A stretch of DNA of 20,735 nucleotides, taken from positions 1-20,735 of the forward strand of contig JAEZEJ010000121.1 of the NCBI GenBank assembly GCA_023417775.1, read 5' to 3'. Both the position numbers and the translations under genes were made by a program. The notes below the pieces were generated by a model. It had not been told where the DNA came from. It saw only the letters and a program-made list of their open reading frames with translations, and made no database searches. This document shows positions 14,580 through 20,735 of the stretch, piece by piece. How positions within the stretch are numbered: position 1 is the first letter of the stretch; each line of letters starts with the position of its first letter. The DNA is from Actinomycetes bacterium. Its GTDB lineage: Bacteria; Actinomycetota; Actinomycetes; Propionibacteriales; Nocardioidaceae.

Positions 14580-15599
14580 TCACTCGTTCTTTCCGAGCTG
14601 CTCGGCCGACTCGTCGGTGATCGACTCGAGCAGCGAGTAGTCCAGGAGTTCGGCGAGCTGATCACCCGTGTCCTGGTCGATGATGCCCATCTGGGACAGG
14701 ACCGCGGGAACGCTGACGATCTCGCTCATCGGCATGACCGTCTCGGCGCGGATGTACTCGCGCTCCAGGGCATCGGCGATGCCGGCACCGCTGCTGCCGG
14801 TCACCGCGGCGAACTCCTCCTCCCAGCGCTGGGGATCATCGCGGAGTTTCTCCATCTGGCGGTAGTAGGCGTCGAGCACGGTCTCGGCGTCCTCGCGTCG
14901 CTGCTCCAGGAAGGTGTTGTTGGCGAGGATGCCGCTGGCGACCGAGAAGGAGCCGTCGTAGATCTGGCTCTGGATCTCGTCGACCGTCACCCCCGATCCG
15001 GCCTCCTCCGCCTCCCCGGACAGCGGCGGGAAGGTGACGATGGCATCGACATCGCCGCGCTCGAGGGCCAGATTCAGATCGGGGAAGGCCTGCATGTTGA
15101 CATAGGTCGCGTCGGTCTCGATGTCCAGGCCGTGAGCCTTCATGCCCGTGGCGAGGTTGACGTACTGCGTCGAGCCGCGGACCGAGCCGATGCGCTTGCC
15201 GCGCAGATCGTCCCAGGTCTGGATGCCGCTGTCGGGCCGCGCCAGGAACACCGATCCATTGCCGCTGATGCCCGAGACGAAGGTGACCGGCGGGGTGCCG
15301 GAGGTGAGGAGCGCCGCGACATTGTTGTAGCCGACCGGCGCCATGTCGATCGATCCATTGGACAGCGCGGTCAGCTCGTCATTCGAGCTCTTGAAGGGCA
15401 CCAGCTCGACGGTGGTGCCATCGGGCAGCTCCTGTTCCAGGGTCGCCCACGGCACCCAGGAGGCGGCGGCGACCCAGCCGATGCGGATGCGGTTCTCATC
15501 GGTGGCCGAGTTCTGTGCCCCGTAGAGACGCCCGCTGGCGACCACCGCCACCATGAGGACGACGGCGATGACCGCCCGGGTCTTCCAGTCGCGCATCAT
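14580..15599 (-). CDS. ABC transporter substrate-binding protein, SsuA/TauA (NMT1-like)
   Basis: A 339-residue protein whose ATG (15599) overlaps the ATPase stop as TGATG, showing translational coupling. The N-terminus has one hydrophobic segment (AVIAVVLMVAVVASGRL, residues 9-25) followed by a mature start such as IRIGWVAAASWVPW. No lipobox cysteine is present, although most Gram-positive binding proteins are lipoproteins; this one may remain anchored by an uncleaved N-terminal helix or be released. Motifs of the SsuA/NMT1 fold include SNDELTALSNGSIDMAPVGY, GKRIGSVRGSTQYVNLATG and ALERGDVDAIVTFPP. Such proteins bind sulfonates, nitrate, bicarbonate, pyrimidine precursors or aromatic acids. 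Ligand unknown. Confidence 0.88.
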   Translation of the reverse strand: MMRDWKTRAVIAVVLMVAVVASGRLYGAQNSATDENRIRIGWVAAASWVPWATLEQELPDGTTVELVPFKSSNDELTALSNGSIDMAPVGYNNVAALLTSGTPPVTFVSGISGNGSVFLARPDSGIQTWDDLRGKRIGSVRGSTQYVNLATGMKAHGLDIETDATYVNMQAFPDLNLALERGDVDAIVTFPPLSGEAEEAGSGVTVDEIQSQIYDGSFSVASGILANNTFLEQRREDAETVLDAYYRQMEKLRDDPQRWEEEFAAVTGSSGAGIADALEREYIRAETVMPMSEIVSVPAVLSQMGIIDQDTGDQLAELLDYSLLESITDESAEQLGKNE

Positions 15600-16417
15600 C
15601 ACCGGCCTGCCTTCCCGGCCGCGAGACCCTCGAGTTCGTCGGCCCGGTGGGACTCGTCGCGCAGCTCCTCGAATAGCTCGTGCCGCAGGGCGACGTACGC
15701 CGGATCGGTGATCAGCTCGTGGCTGCGCGGACGCGGCAGGTCGATATCGATCGTGTGGCGGATCCGACCGGGACGGGCGCTCATGACGACGACCCGGTCG
15801 CTGAGGATCAGCGCCTCGTCGATGTCGTGGGTCACGAAGAGCACCGTCTTGCGATCCTTCTCCCACAGTTCGAGCAGCAGTTCCTGCATCGTGATGCGGG
15901 TCTGCGCGTCCAGGGCGCCGAAGGGCTCGTCCATCAACAGGATCGGCGGATCGTTGACGAGGACCCGCGCGAGGCCGACCCGCTGGCGCATGCCGCCGGA
16001 GAGCTCGTGGGGCAGATGATCGCCGAAGGCTCCGAGGCCGACCCGCTCGATGTACTCGTCGACGAGGGCCTTCAGCTCCGAGCCGCCGGCCCCCTTGCTG
16101 ACCCGAGGGCCGTAGGCGACGTTCTCGCGCACCGTCATCCAGGGGAAGATCGTGGCGTCCTGGAAGACGACACCGCGCTCGGGCCCGGGCCGACGCACCT
16201 CCTGCCCGTCGACCGTGACGCGCCCGGAGGTCGGCTGGGTGAAGCCGGCGATGAGGTTGAGGGCCGTCGACTTGCCGCACCCGCTCGGGCCGAGCAGGCA
16301 CATGAACTCCTGGTCGCGCACCTCGAGGTTCAGATCCGCGAGCGCGTGCACGCTGGTCGTCGGGTCACCCGGTTTCGGGAACTCGACCTCGACACCGTCG
16401 AGTGTGATCGTGTGCAT
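15599..16417 (-). CDS. ABC transporter ATP-binding protein, SsuB/TauB-like
   Basis: A 272-residue ATPase and the first gene of the minus-strand operon. Walker A GPSGCGKST is at 43-51, Q-loop Gln86, signature LSGGMRQRVGLARV at 139-152, Walker B ILLMDEPFGALD at 159-170 and the switch His197 in FVTHD. The tail with DRVVVMSARPGRI is typical of the SsuB/TauB/NrtD group. The ATG at 16417 has GGAGGG four bases upstream. It drives import through the permease at 13706-14572. It is transcribed divergently from a LysR-type regulator, which is the likely controller of the operon. Confidence 0.94.
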   Translation of the reverse strand: MHTITLDGVEVEFPKPGDPTTSVHALADLNLEVRDQEFMCLLGPSGCGKSTALNLIAGFTQPTSGRVTVDGQEVRRPGPERGVVFQDATIFPWMTVRENVAYGPRVSKGAGGSELKALVDEYIERVGLGAFGDHLPHELSGGMRQRVGLARVLVNDPPILLMDEPFGALDAQTRITMQELLLELWEKDRKTVLFVTHDIDEALILSDRVVVMSARPGRIRHTIDIDLPRPRSHELITDPAYVALRHELFEELRDESHRADELEGLAAGKAGR

Positions 16418-16461
16418 GGGTCCCTCCGTGAGATCTGTGACACGTCGTCAAGGTGGGATCG

Positions 16462-16492
16462 ACCTTAGGCGCCGCAGAGAATTGCTGTCCAA
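16462..16492 (-). promoter_or_regulatory. Candidate promoter of the ABC-lyase-oxidase operon with overlapping dyad
   Basis: On the minus strand TTGGAC (16487-16492) and TAAGGT (16462-16467) are 19 bases apart, about 45 bases upstream of the ATPase ATG. A short dyad TGC-N8-GCA (+ strand 16483-16496) covers the -35 box and is a possible LysR-type contact, though its spacing is one base longer than the classical T-N11-A box. Visual match only. Confidence 0.35.
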
Positions 16493-16506
16493 TGCATCTT
16501 TACGGC

Positions 16507-16534
16507 AGTCTGATACCCATCATGGCATCAGACT
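16507..16534 (+). promoter_or_regulatory. Perfect 8-bp inverted repeat around the LysR start codon
   Basis: AGTCTGAT (16507-16514) and ATCAGACT (16527-16534) are exact reverse complements separated by 12 bases, and the ATG at 16522 lies in the loop. It may be a DNA operator for autoregulation or an mRNA hairpin that occludes the start; no Shine-Dalgarno sequence precedes this ATG. Confidence 0.6.
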
Positions 16535-17445
16535 TCACCTTCCATCAGCTCCGTTCCTTCGTCGCGGTCGCCGAGGAGGGCAGCTATCGGCGCGCCGCCG
16601 AACGCCTCACGATCAGCCAGCCGCCGCTCTCGCGGCAGGTGGGCTCACTGGAGCAGAGCCTCGGCGTCGAGCTCTTCGAACGCACCGGTCGCGGGGTCCG
16701 TCTCACCGCGGCCGGCGAGACCTTCCTCGGCGAGGCGACCGCCCTCATCGCGTCGGCCGATCGAGCCCGGAATCTGGCCCAGGATGCGCACCACGGCCGG
16801 GTCGGATCCATCCGCGTCGGGTATGCCGAGCCGGCCGCCTTCGATGTGCTCCCTCATGTGCTCGGACGGTTCCGCGAGGCCTATCCGCGGGTCGACCTGG
16901 AACTGCACGAGATGCACTCCCACGAGGCCGTCAAGCAGCTGGAGCAGCGCACCATCGATGTCGCCTATCTGCGCCCGCCGATCGACTCGATGCAGGTCGC
17001 CCTGACGATGCTGCACCCCGACCGGCTCGTCGCCGTGGTGCCGGAGTCCCACCCGGCCCAGGAAACAGAGATTTTACTTGACGACCTGCGCGATCAGCCC
17101 TTCGTGACCTATGCGGCCGGCATGGGAGCGGGCATCAGCAGCTCGACCCTTCAGGCCTGCGCGGCCGCCGGGTTCTCGCCGCGCATCAGTCACACCGCCA
17201 CGAGCACGCCGATGCTGATGAGCCTCGTCGCCGGTGGCGGCGGCGTCGCACTCGTCTCCCATCAGTTCTCCCAGATCCCCTACCTCGGGGTCCGATTCAT
17301 CGGACTGCGCGACGAACGCGCCGAGAGCTATCTGGCCTTCGGCACGCGCCACGGAGAGACACTGCCGTCGATCCGCGAACTGCGCGCGATCTCCCTCGGC
17401 GTCTCGCGCGACCTGTACCCCGCCGCGCACCCGGAGGCCGGCTGA
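16522..17445 (+). CDS. LysR-type transcriptional regulator
   Basis: A 307-residue regulator from ATG 16522. The open frame extends 23 codons upstream, with another ATG at 16492, but LysR proteins normally begin just before the LRSFVAVAEEGSYRRAAERL segment, which fixes the start near 16522. Residues 1-60 form the winged helix-turn-helix (ISQPPLSRQVGSLEQSLGVE, then LFERTGRGVRLT). The remainder is the effector-binding domain (GSIRVGYAEPAAFDVLPHV onward). It is divergent from the importer/catabolic operon, the standard arrangement for a LysR activator responding to a pathway compound. A short A/T-rich codon run at 17062-17079 includes the rare Leu codon TTA (17074-17076). The neighbour on its 3' side is convergent, 40 bases away, with no clear terminator. 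Confidence 0.93.
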   Translation: MASDFTFHQLRSFVAVAEEGSYRRAAERLTISQPPLSRQVGSLEQSLGVELFERTGRGVRLTAAGETFLGEATALIASADRARNLAQDAHHGRVGSIRVGYAEPAAFDVLPHVLGRFREAYPRVDLELHEMHSHEAVKQLEQRTIDVAYLRPPIDSMQVALTMLHPDRLVAVVPESHPAQETEILLDDLRDQPFVTYAAGMGAGISSSTLQACAAAGFSPRISHTATSTPMLMSLVAGGGGVALVSHQFSQIPYLGVRFIGLRDERAESYLAFGTRHGETLPSIRELRAISLGVSRDLYPAAHPEAG

Positions 17446-17485
17446 GCGCCGACGAGTCAGCGGCCCCGGGCGGTACGTCTCCAGG

Positions 17486-18673
17486 TCACTGCCCGAAGGG
17501 ATGGAACAGCACCTTCACGGCGCCTTCGGCCTTGCGCTGGAAGATGTCGTACGCGTGGGGCGCCTGCGCGAGGTCGAGATGGTGTGTGGCGAAGGAGGCC
17601 AGCCCGAGCGGGTCGGAGGAGTCCTCGGCCAACGGGCGGAGATCGTCCACCCAGCGGCGGACATTCGCCTGTCCCATCCGCACCGACAGCTGACGGTCGA
17701 ACATGCTCTGCAGCGATATCGGATCCATCGTCCCGGCGTAGACCCCGGACAGTGAGACGGTGCCGCCGCGACGCACGAGCGACAGGGCCAGATCGAGCGC
17801 CCCCATCCGGTCCACGCTGACCCTGGTCATCGCCGCTCGCGCCACCGGACCCGGAAGGCGTCCCACGAGCTTCTGCGCGGTCTCCGCGATCGTCGAGCCG
17901 TGCGCCTCCATGCCGACGGCATCGATGACCCCGTCGGCTCCTCGGCCGCCGGTGGCCGCCCGGACGACCTCGACGGGGTCGACCCGGTCGATATCGGCGA
18001 CCTCGATCCCCCGATCGCGCAGCCGCGCCAGCCGCTCCGGCACCCGATCGAAGCCGATCACCCGGATGCCCTCATGTGCCGCCAAGCGGGCGGCCATGTC
18101 CCCGATCGGTCCGAGGCCGACGATCGCCAGCGTCTGATCGGCCCCGACCTCGGCGTAGCGGACGGCCTGCCAGGCCGTCGGCATCACATCGGAGAGGTAC
18201 ACATAGCGTTCGTCCGGCAGGTCTCCGGACACGGTGATCGGCCCGTAGTCGGCATGCGGCACGCGCAGATACTCGGCCTGCCCGCCGGGCACGCTGCCGT
18301 AGAGCCGGCTGTAGCCGAAGAGCGCCGCCCCCATGCCCTGCTCGCGGACCTGGGTGACCTCGCACTGGGTCTGCAGTCCCCGCTCGCACATGAAGCAGTG
18401 CCCGCAGGCGATCTGGAACGGCACGACCACCCGATCGCCGAGTTCGACATTCGCGACATCGGGGCTCTTCTCCACGACGACGCCCATCGTCTCGTGACCG
18501 AGGATGTCGCCCGGCGTCATGAACGGGCCCAGCACCTCATACAGGTGCAGGTCCGAGCCGCACAGTCCCGTAGTGGTGACCTGCACGATGATCTCGCCCG
18601 CTCCCTGCAGCATCGGATCGGGGACCTGCTCCACCCGGACATCGCGGCGCCCCTGCCAGGTGACGGCCCTCAT
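17486..18673 (-). CDS. Zinc-dependent MDR alcohol/formaldehyde dehydrogenase-like protein
   Basis: A 395-residue protein from ATG 18673. Catalytic-zinc residues are Cys38 (GLCGSD), His60/Glu61 (GHETMG) and probably Asp162 (YLSDVMPTAW). The structural zinc has all four cysteines, at 90, 93, 96 and 104 (ACGHCFMCERGLQTQC). The coenzyme motif is IVGLGPIGDMAARLA (184-198), with an acidic strand end (GFDRVPERL) that favours NAD. Length and the SDVMPT motif resemble the glutathione-independent formaldehyde dehydrogenase-like subgroup. Its own ribosome binding site is poor (GAGG touching the ATG), but a short upstream ORF with a strong site overlaps it by ATGA. It is divergent from the helical protein gene at 18818. 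The actual substrate is not known. Confidence 0.9.
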   Translation of the reverse strand: MRAVTWQGRRDVRVEQVPDPMLQGAGEIIVQVTTTGLCGSDLHLYEVLGPFMTPGDILGHETMGVVVEKSPDVANVELGDRVVVPFQIACGHCFMCERGLQTQCEVTQVREQGMGAALFGYSRLYGSVPGGQAEYLRVPHADYGPITVSGDLPDERYVYLSDVMPTAWQAVRYAEVGADQTLAIVGLGPIGDMAARLAAHEGIRVIGFDRVPERLARLRDRGIEVADIDRVDPVEVVRAATGGRGADGVIDAVGMEAHGSTIAETAQKLVGRLPGPVARAAMTRVSVDRMGALDLALSLVRRGGTVSLSGVYAGTMDPISLQSMFDRQLSVRMGQANVRRWVDDLRPLAEDSSDPLGLASFATHHLDLAQAPHAYDIFQRKAEGAVKVLFHPFGQ

Positions 18674-18714
18674 CCTCGACCATCTTTGCGGCCCGTGTCG
18701 TCGATCGCGTACAT
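18670..18714 (-). CDS. Putative 14-residue leader peptide coupled to the dehydrogenase
   Basis: ATG at 18714 is preceded by GAGAGGAG with six bases between, a stronger ribosome binding site than that of the dehydrogenase. The ORF encodes MYAIDDTGRKDGRG and stops at TGA 18672-18670, overlapping the dehydrogenase ATG (18673-18671) as ATGA. That geometry is typical of translational coupling. No run of one amino acid suggests classical attenuation. It may be a real leader peptide or simply a ribosome-loading device; no homology can be claimed for so short a peptide. Confidence 0.5.
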   Translation of the reverse strand: MYAIDDTGRKDGRG

Positions 18715-18744
18715 CGTCGGCTCCTCTCGTCGGTTGGGGAGCAC

Positions 18745-18791
18745 GTACCCCGTGGGGCGTCATTCCATTCACCGGAGGTCCCGTGGGGTAC
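18745..18791. promoter_or_regulatory. Operator-like repeats between the dehydrogenase and helical-protein genes
   Basis: CCCGTGGGG occurs twice in the same orientation at 18749-18757 and 18780-18788, 31 bases apart (about three helical turns). The outer ends form an inverted pair, GTACCCC (18745-18751) and GGGGTAC (18785-18791). The element is nearly centred between the two divergent starts, so one regulator could control both. I cannot name the binding protein. Confidence 0.5.
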
Positions 18792-18817
18792 ACCTGATGT
18801 GTCGAGAGGAGACACCG

Positions 18818-19288
18818 GTGAACCCATTGAGCCACTACCTGCGAGCCCATCTCGTCGGTGCCGCCGGCGGCATCGAACTGTCGGCCCGGGGGCGTCAGCA
18901 GCTCGACCCGGCGACACGCGCGATGATGGCCGAGCTGCACGAGGAGCTGAAGATCGAGCAGCGCGACCTGCGCGAGTTCGCCCGACGCACCGATACGACG
19001 ATCCCGACGATCGGCATGACCCTCGCCCAGGCGGGTGAACGACTCGGACGCCTGAAACCGAACGACAGCCTCACCCACCGGACGCCGCTGACGGATCTGG
19101 TTGACCTGGAAGCCATGCGCGATGCGGTGGCCGGGAAACTGGCCGGCTGGCAGGCGTTGATCGCCTCACAGGACGAGCGCCTCGACGCCGGTCGCTTGGA
19201 GGAGCTGGTGGAGGCTGCCGAACGTCAGCACGATCGGCTGACCGAGGCGCACGCCCGCGCCGCCCAACGCGCCCTGAGCCGGCGATAG
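18818..19288 (+). CDS. Conserved actinobacterial helical protein of unknown function
   Basis: A 156-residue protein starting at GTG 18818, chosen because GAGAGGAG lies about seven bases upstream; an ATG seven codons earlier has no such site, and the longer open frame further upstream is antisense to the dehydrogenase. The sequence is rich in Ala, Arg, Glu and Leu with no signal peptide or membrane segment, and reads as four or five long helices (about 5-20, 32-60, 68-80, 88-118, 122-154). AQAGERLGRLKPND (about 70-83) is a conspicuous conserved-looking block. From memory it resembles a family of uncharacterised actinobacterial proteins; a ferritin-like bundle is conceivable, but I see no clear metal-ligand pattern. 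Function unknown. Confidence 0.75.
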   Translation: MNPLSHYLRAHLVGAAGGIELSARGRQQLDPATRAMMAELHEELKIEQRDLREFARRTDTTIPTIGMTLAQAGERLGRLKPNDSLTHRTPLTDLVDLEAMRDAVAGKLAGWQALIASQDERLDAGRLEELVEAAERQHDRLTEAHARAAQRALSRR

Positions 19289-19302
19289 CCCCTCACCGAT
19301 GC

Positions 19303-19339
19303 CGAACGGCCGGAGGGTGGGACACCCTCCGGCCGTTCG
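19303..19339. terminator. Perfect 17-bp hairpin between convergent genes
   Basis: CGAACGGCCGGAGGGTG (19303-19319) and its exact reverse complement (19323-19339) flank a three-base loop, GGA. It lies 14 bases after the stop of the helical-protein gene and 18 bases beyond the nrdJ stop. There is no T-tract on either side, but in a high-GC actinobacterium such a stem is a plausible bidirectional terminator. Confidence 0.8.
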
Positions 19340-19357
19340 CGGTTCAGCTGCGAGTGA

Positions 19358-20735
19358 TCAGCTGCAGCCGCTGGTGCTGCCGCAGCCCTCGCACACGTGG
19401 CAGGAGCCGGCCGGCCGCATCTTGGTGCCGCAGGTCATGCACAGCGGGCTGTCGATGGCGCCGCCGGTGATCTCCTCGAGCAGCTCGGCCGAGGTGTGCG
19501 CCGTGCTGGGAGCCGGCTTGGCCGACTCCACCTGCACCCGCGCCGACGCAGTGTCGACATCGGACTCGGCGGCGACCTCCTGCGCGACCCGTGCATCGGC
19601 CTTCTGCCGCGGCTCGTTCACCAGCTCCGCGGCCGTGCTGCCATCGCCCTCGGGACGCTCGTACGAACCGGTGTCGAGGTAGCGCTGCCGCTCCTCGGCC
19701 GAGTAGATGCCCAGCGCCGAGCGCGTGTCGAAGTCCAGGTAGTCCAGCGCCAGCCGACGGAAGACGTAGTCCATGATCGACTGCGCCATCCGGACATCGG
19801 AGTCATCGGTCAGTCCGGCGGGCTCGAACTTGAGGTTCGTGAACTTGCTGACGAAGGTCTCCAACGGCACGCCGTACTGCAGACCGATCGAGACGGCGAT
19901 GCTGAACGCGTCCATGACACCGGCGAGGGTCGAGCCCTGCTTGCCGAGCTTGAGGAAGAGCTCGCCCAGGTCGCCGTTCTCATGTGCGCCGGAGGTGATG
20001 TAGCCCTCGGCGCCGCCGACGCTGAAGCTCGTGGTGATCGACTGGCGCTTCTTGGGCAGACGACGACGGATCGGCTTCTCGACGATCACGGTCTTGACCT
20101 CGGTCGCGGCCTCGGCGCTCGCCGAGGTGGCCTTGTCCTGCGCCTTCTGGCTGGACAGCGGCTGACCGACCTTGCAGTTGTCACGGTAGACGGCCAGGGC
20201 CTTGAGGCCCAGCTTCCAGCCCTGGAAGTAGATATCGGCGATGTCCTCGACCGTCGCGGTCTCGGGCAGGTTGACCGTCTTGCTGATCGCACCGGACAGG
20301 AAGGGCTGTGCGGCCGCCATCATCCGGACGTGACCCATCGGCTTGATGGCCCGCTCGCCCACCGCGCAGTCGAAGACCTCGTAGTGCTCGGGACGCAGGC
20401 CCGGGGCATCGACGACGTGACCGTGCTCGGCGATGTACTCGACGATCGCCTCGATCGTCTCGCCGGTGTAGCCGAGGCGCTTGAGCGCGACCGGGATGGT
20501 CTGGTTGACGACCTGCAGCGACCCACCGCCGACGAGCTTCTTGAACTTGACCAGCGAGAAGTCCGGCTCGATGCCGGTCGTGTCGCAGTCCATCATGAAG
20601 CCGATCGTGCCGGTGGGCGCCAGGACCGAGGCCTGCGAGTTGCGCCAGCCGTTCTTCTCACCGATCTTCAGGTTGGCCGCCCACTGCTTGGTGGCCTCCT
20701 TCTGCACGGCGATGTCCATCGCGTGCTTGGTGCGG
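19358..20735 (-). CDS. nrdJ: Vitamin B12-dependent ribonucleoside-diphosphate reductase (class II), C-terminal half
   Basis: The frame is open to the right edge of the window, so only about 458 C-terminal residues are present; full-length proteins of this type are about 900-1000 residues. ASVLAPTGTIGFMMDCDTTG and IEPDFSLVKFKKLVGGGSL are the conserved catalytic-barrel blocks of adenosylcobalamin-dependent reductases, which make deoxyribonucleotides from ribonucleotides without needing oxygen. Further on, VGGAEGYITSGAHENGDLGE begins the C-terminal domain, and the end carries a zinc-ribbon and redox tail, CMTCGTKMRPAGSCHVCEGC followed by GSTSGCS, whose last cysteine pair would re-reduce the active site. 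Assignment is strong. A perfect hairpin lies just beyond its stop. Confidence 0.94.
   Translation of the reverse strand, partial: RTKHAMDIAVQKEATKQWAANLKIGEKNGWRNSQASVLAPTGTIGFMMDCDTTGIEPDFSLVKFKKLVGGGSLQVVNQTIPVALKRLGYTGETIEAIVEYIAEHGHVVDAPGLRPEHYEVFDCAVGERAIKPMGHVRMMAAAQPFLSGAISKTVNLPETATVEDIADIYFQGWKLGLKALAVYRDNCKVGQPLSSQKAQDKATSASAEAATEVKTVIVEKPIRRRLPKKRQSITTSFSVGGAEGYITSGAHENGDLGELFLKLGKQGSTLAGVMDAFSIAVSIGLQYGVPLETFVSKFTNLKFEPAGLTDDSDVRMAQSIMDYVFRRLALDYLDFDTRSALGIYSAEERQRYLDTGSYERPEGDGSTAAELVNEPRQKADARVAQEVAAESDVDTASARVQVESAKPAPSTAHTSAELLEEITGGAIDSPLCMTCGTKMRPAGSCHVCEGCGSTSGCS

Noticed and set aside
14412..16019. A 535-codon open frame on the + strand
   Set aside because: Antisense to the permease, binding protein and ATPase genes, all of which are well supported.
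15600..16301. N-terminal extension of the binding-protein frame
   Set aside because: It overlaps the ATPase gene in another frame and is Arg/Pro-rich; the ATG at 15599 begins a sensible hydrophobic export segment.
17900..18817. N-terminal extension of the helical-protein frame
   Set aside because: It runs antisense through the zinc dehydrogenase and has biased composition; the GTG at 18818 with GAGAGGAG upstream is a far better start.

Overview
This window comes from a high-GC Gram-positive bacterium, most likely an actinobacterium. The support is a B12-dependent (class II) ribonucleotide reductase, a DUF2510 membrane protein, a DUF6328 membrane protein, strong G/C bias at third codon positions, GTG starts, and a PoxB-type pyruvate:quinone oxidoreductase. 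The genus cannot be fixed from the sequence alone. I see no rRNA, tRNA, CRISPR array, insertion sequence or phage gene, and no gene-free stretch longer than about 170 bases.

Left part (1-9156). The window opens inside an ADP-ribosylglycohydrolase gene on the + strand. From 605 to 16417 every gene is on the minus strand. Read leftwards, this part holds a DUF6328 membrane protein, a putidaredoxin-reductase-type flavoprotein, poxB, pgm, a CrtI/PYROXD2-like flavoprotein that starts a few bases after pgm ends, a secreted LIP-type lipase/esterase and a DUF2510 protein. A CRP/GlxR-like half-palindrome pair (9 of 10 consensus bases) lies in the lipase promoter region. A 22-bp direct repeat lies between poxB and pgm.

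Middle part (9206-17445). A LysR-type regulator is divergent from a compact minus-strand operon: SsuB/TauB-like ATPase, SsuA-like periplasmic binding protein, SsuC-like permease, a DHDPS/NAL-family lyase, an FMN-dependent alpha-hydroxy-acid oxidase and a short MDR dehydrogenase. Most junctions overlap by 1-4 bases or are separated by about 10-35 bases. A second CrtI/PYROXD2-like flavoprotein follows. This looks like an uptake-and-degradation pathway for one small organic acid or sugar-acid-like compound. Its catalytic residues differ from the textbook enzymes: the lyase lacks the DapA dicarboxylate-binding Arg, the oxidase has Asn where Tyr is usual, and the short dehydrogenase lacks the structural zinc loop. 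This is the best candidate here for an undescribed pathway.

Right part (17486-20735). A zinc-dependent alcohol/formaldehyde-dehydrogenase-like gene appears to have a 14-codon leader ORF with a strong ribosome binding site, overlapping its start by ATGA. It is divergent from a 156-residue helical protein of unknown function. The intergenic region between them carries a symmetric CCCGTGGGG repeat pair. A perfect 17-bp hairpin separates the helical-protein gene from the convergent 3' end of nrdJ, which runs off the right edge.
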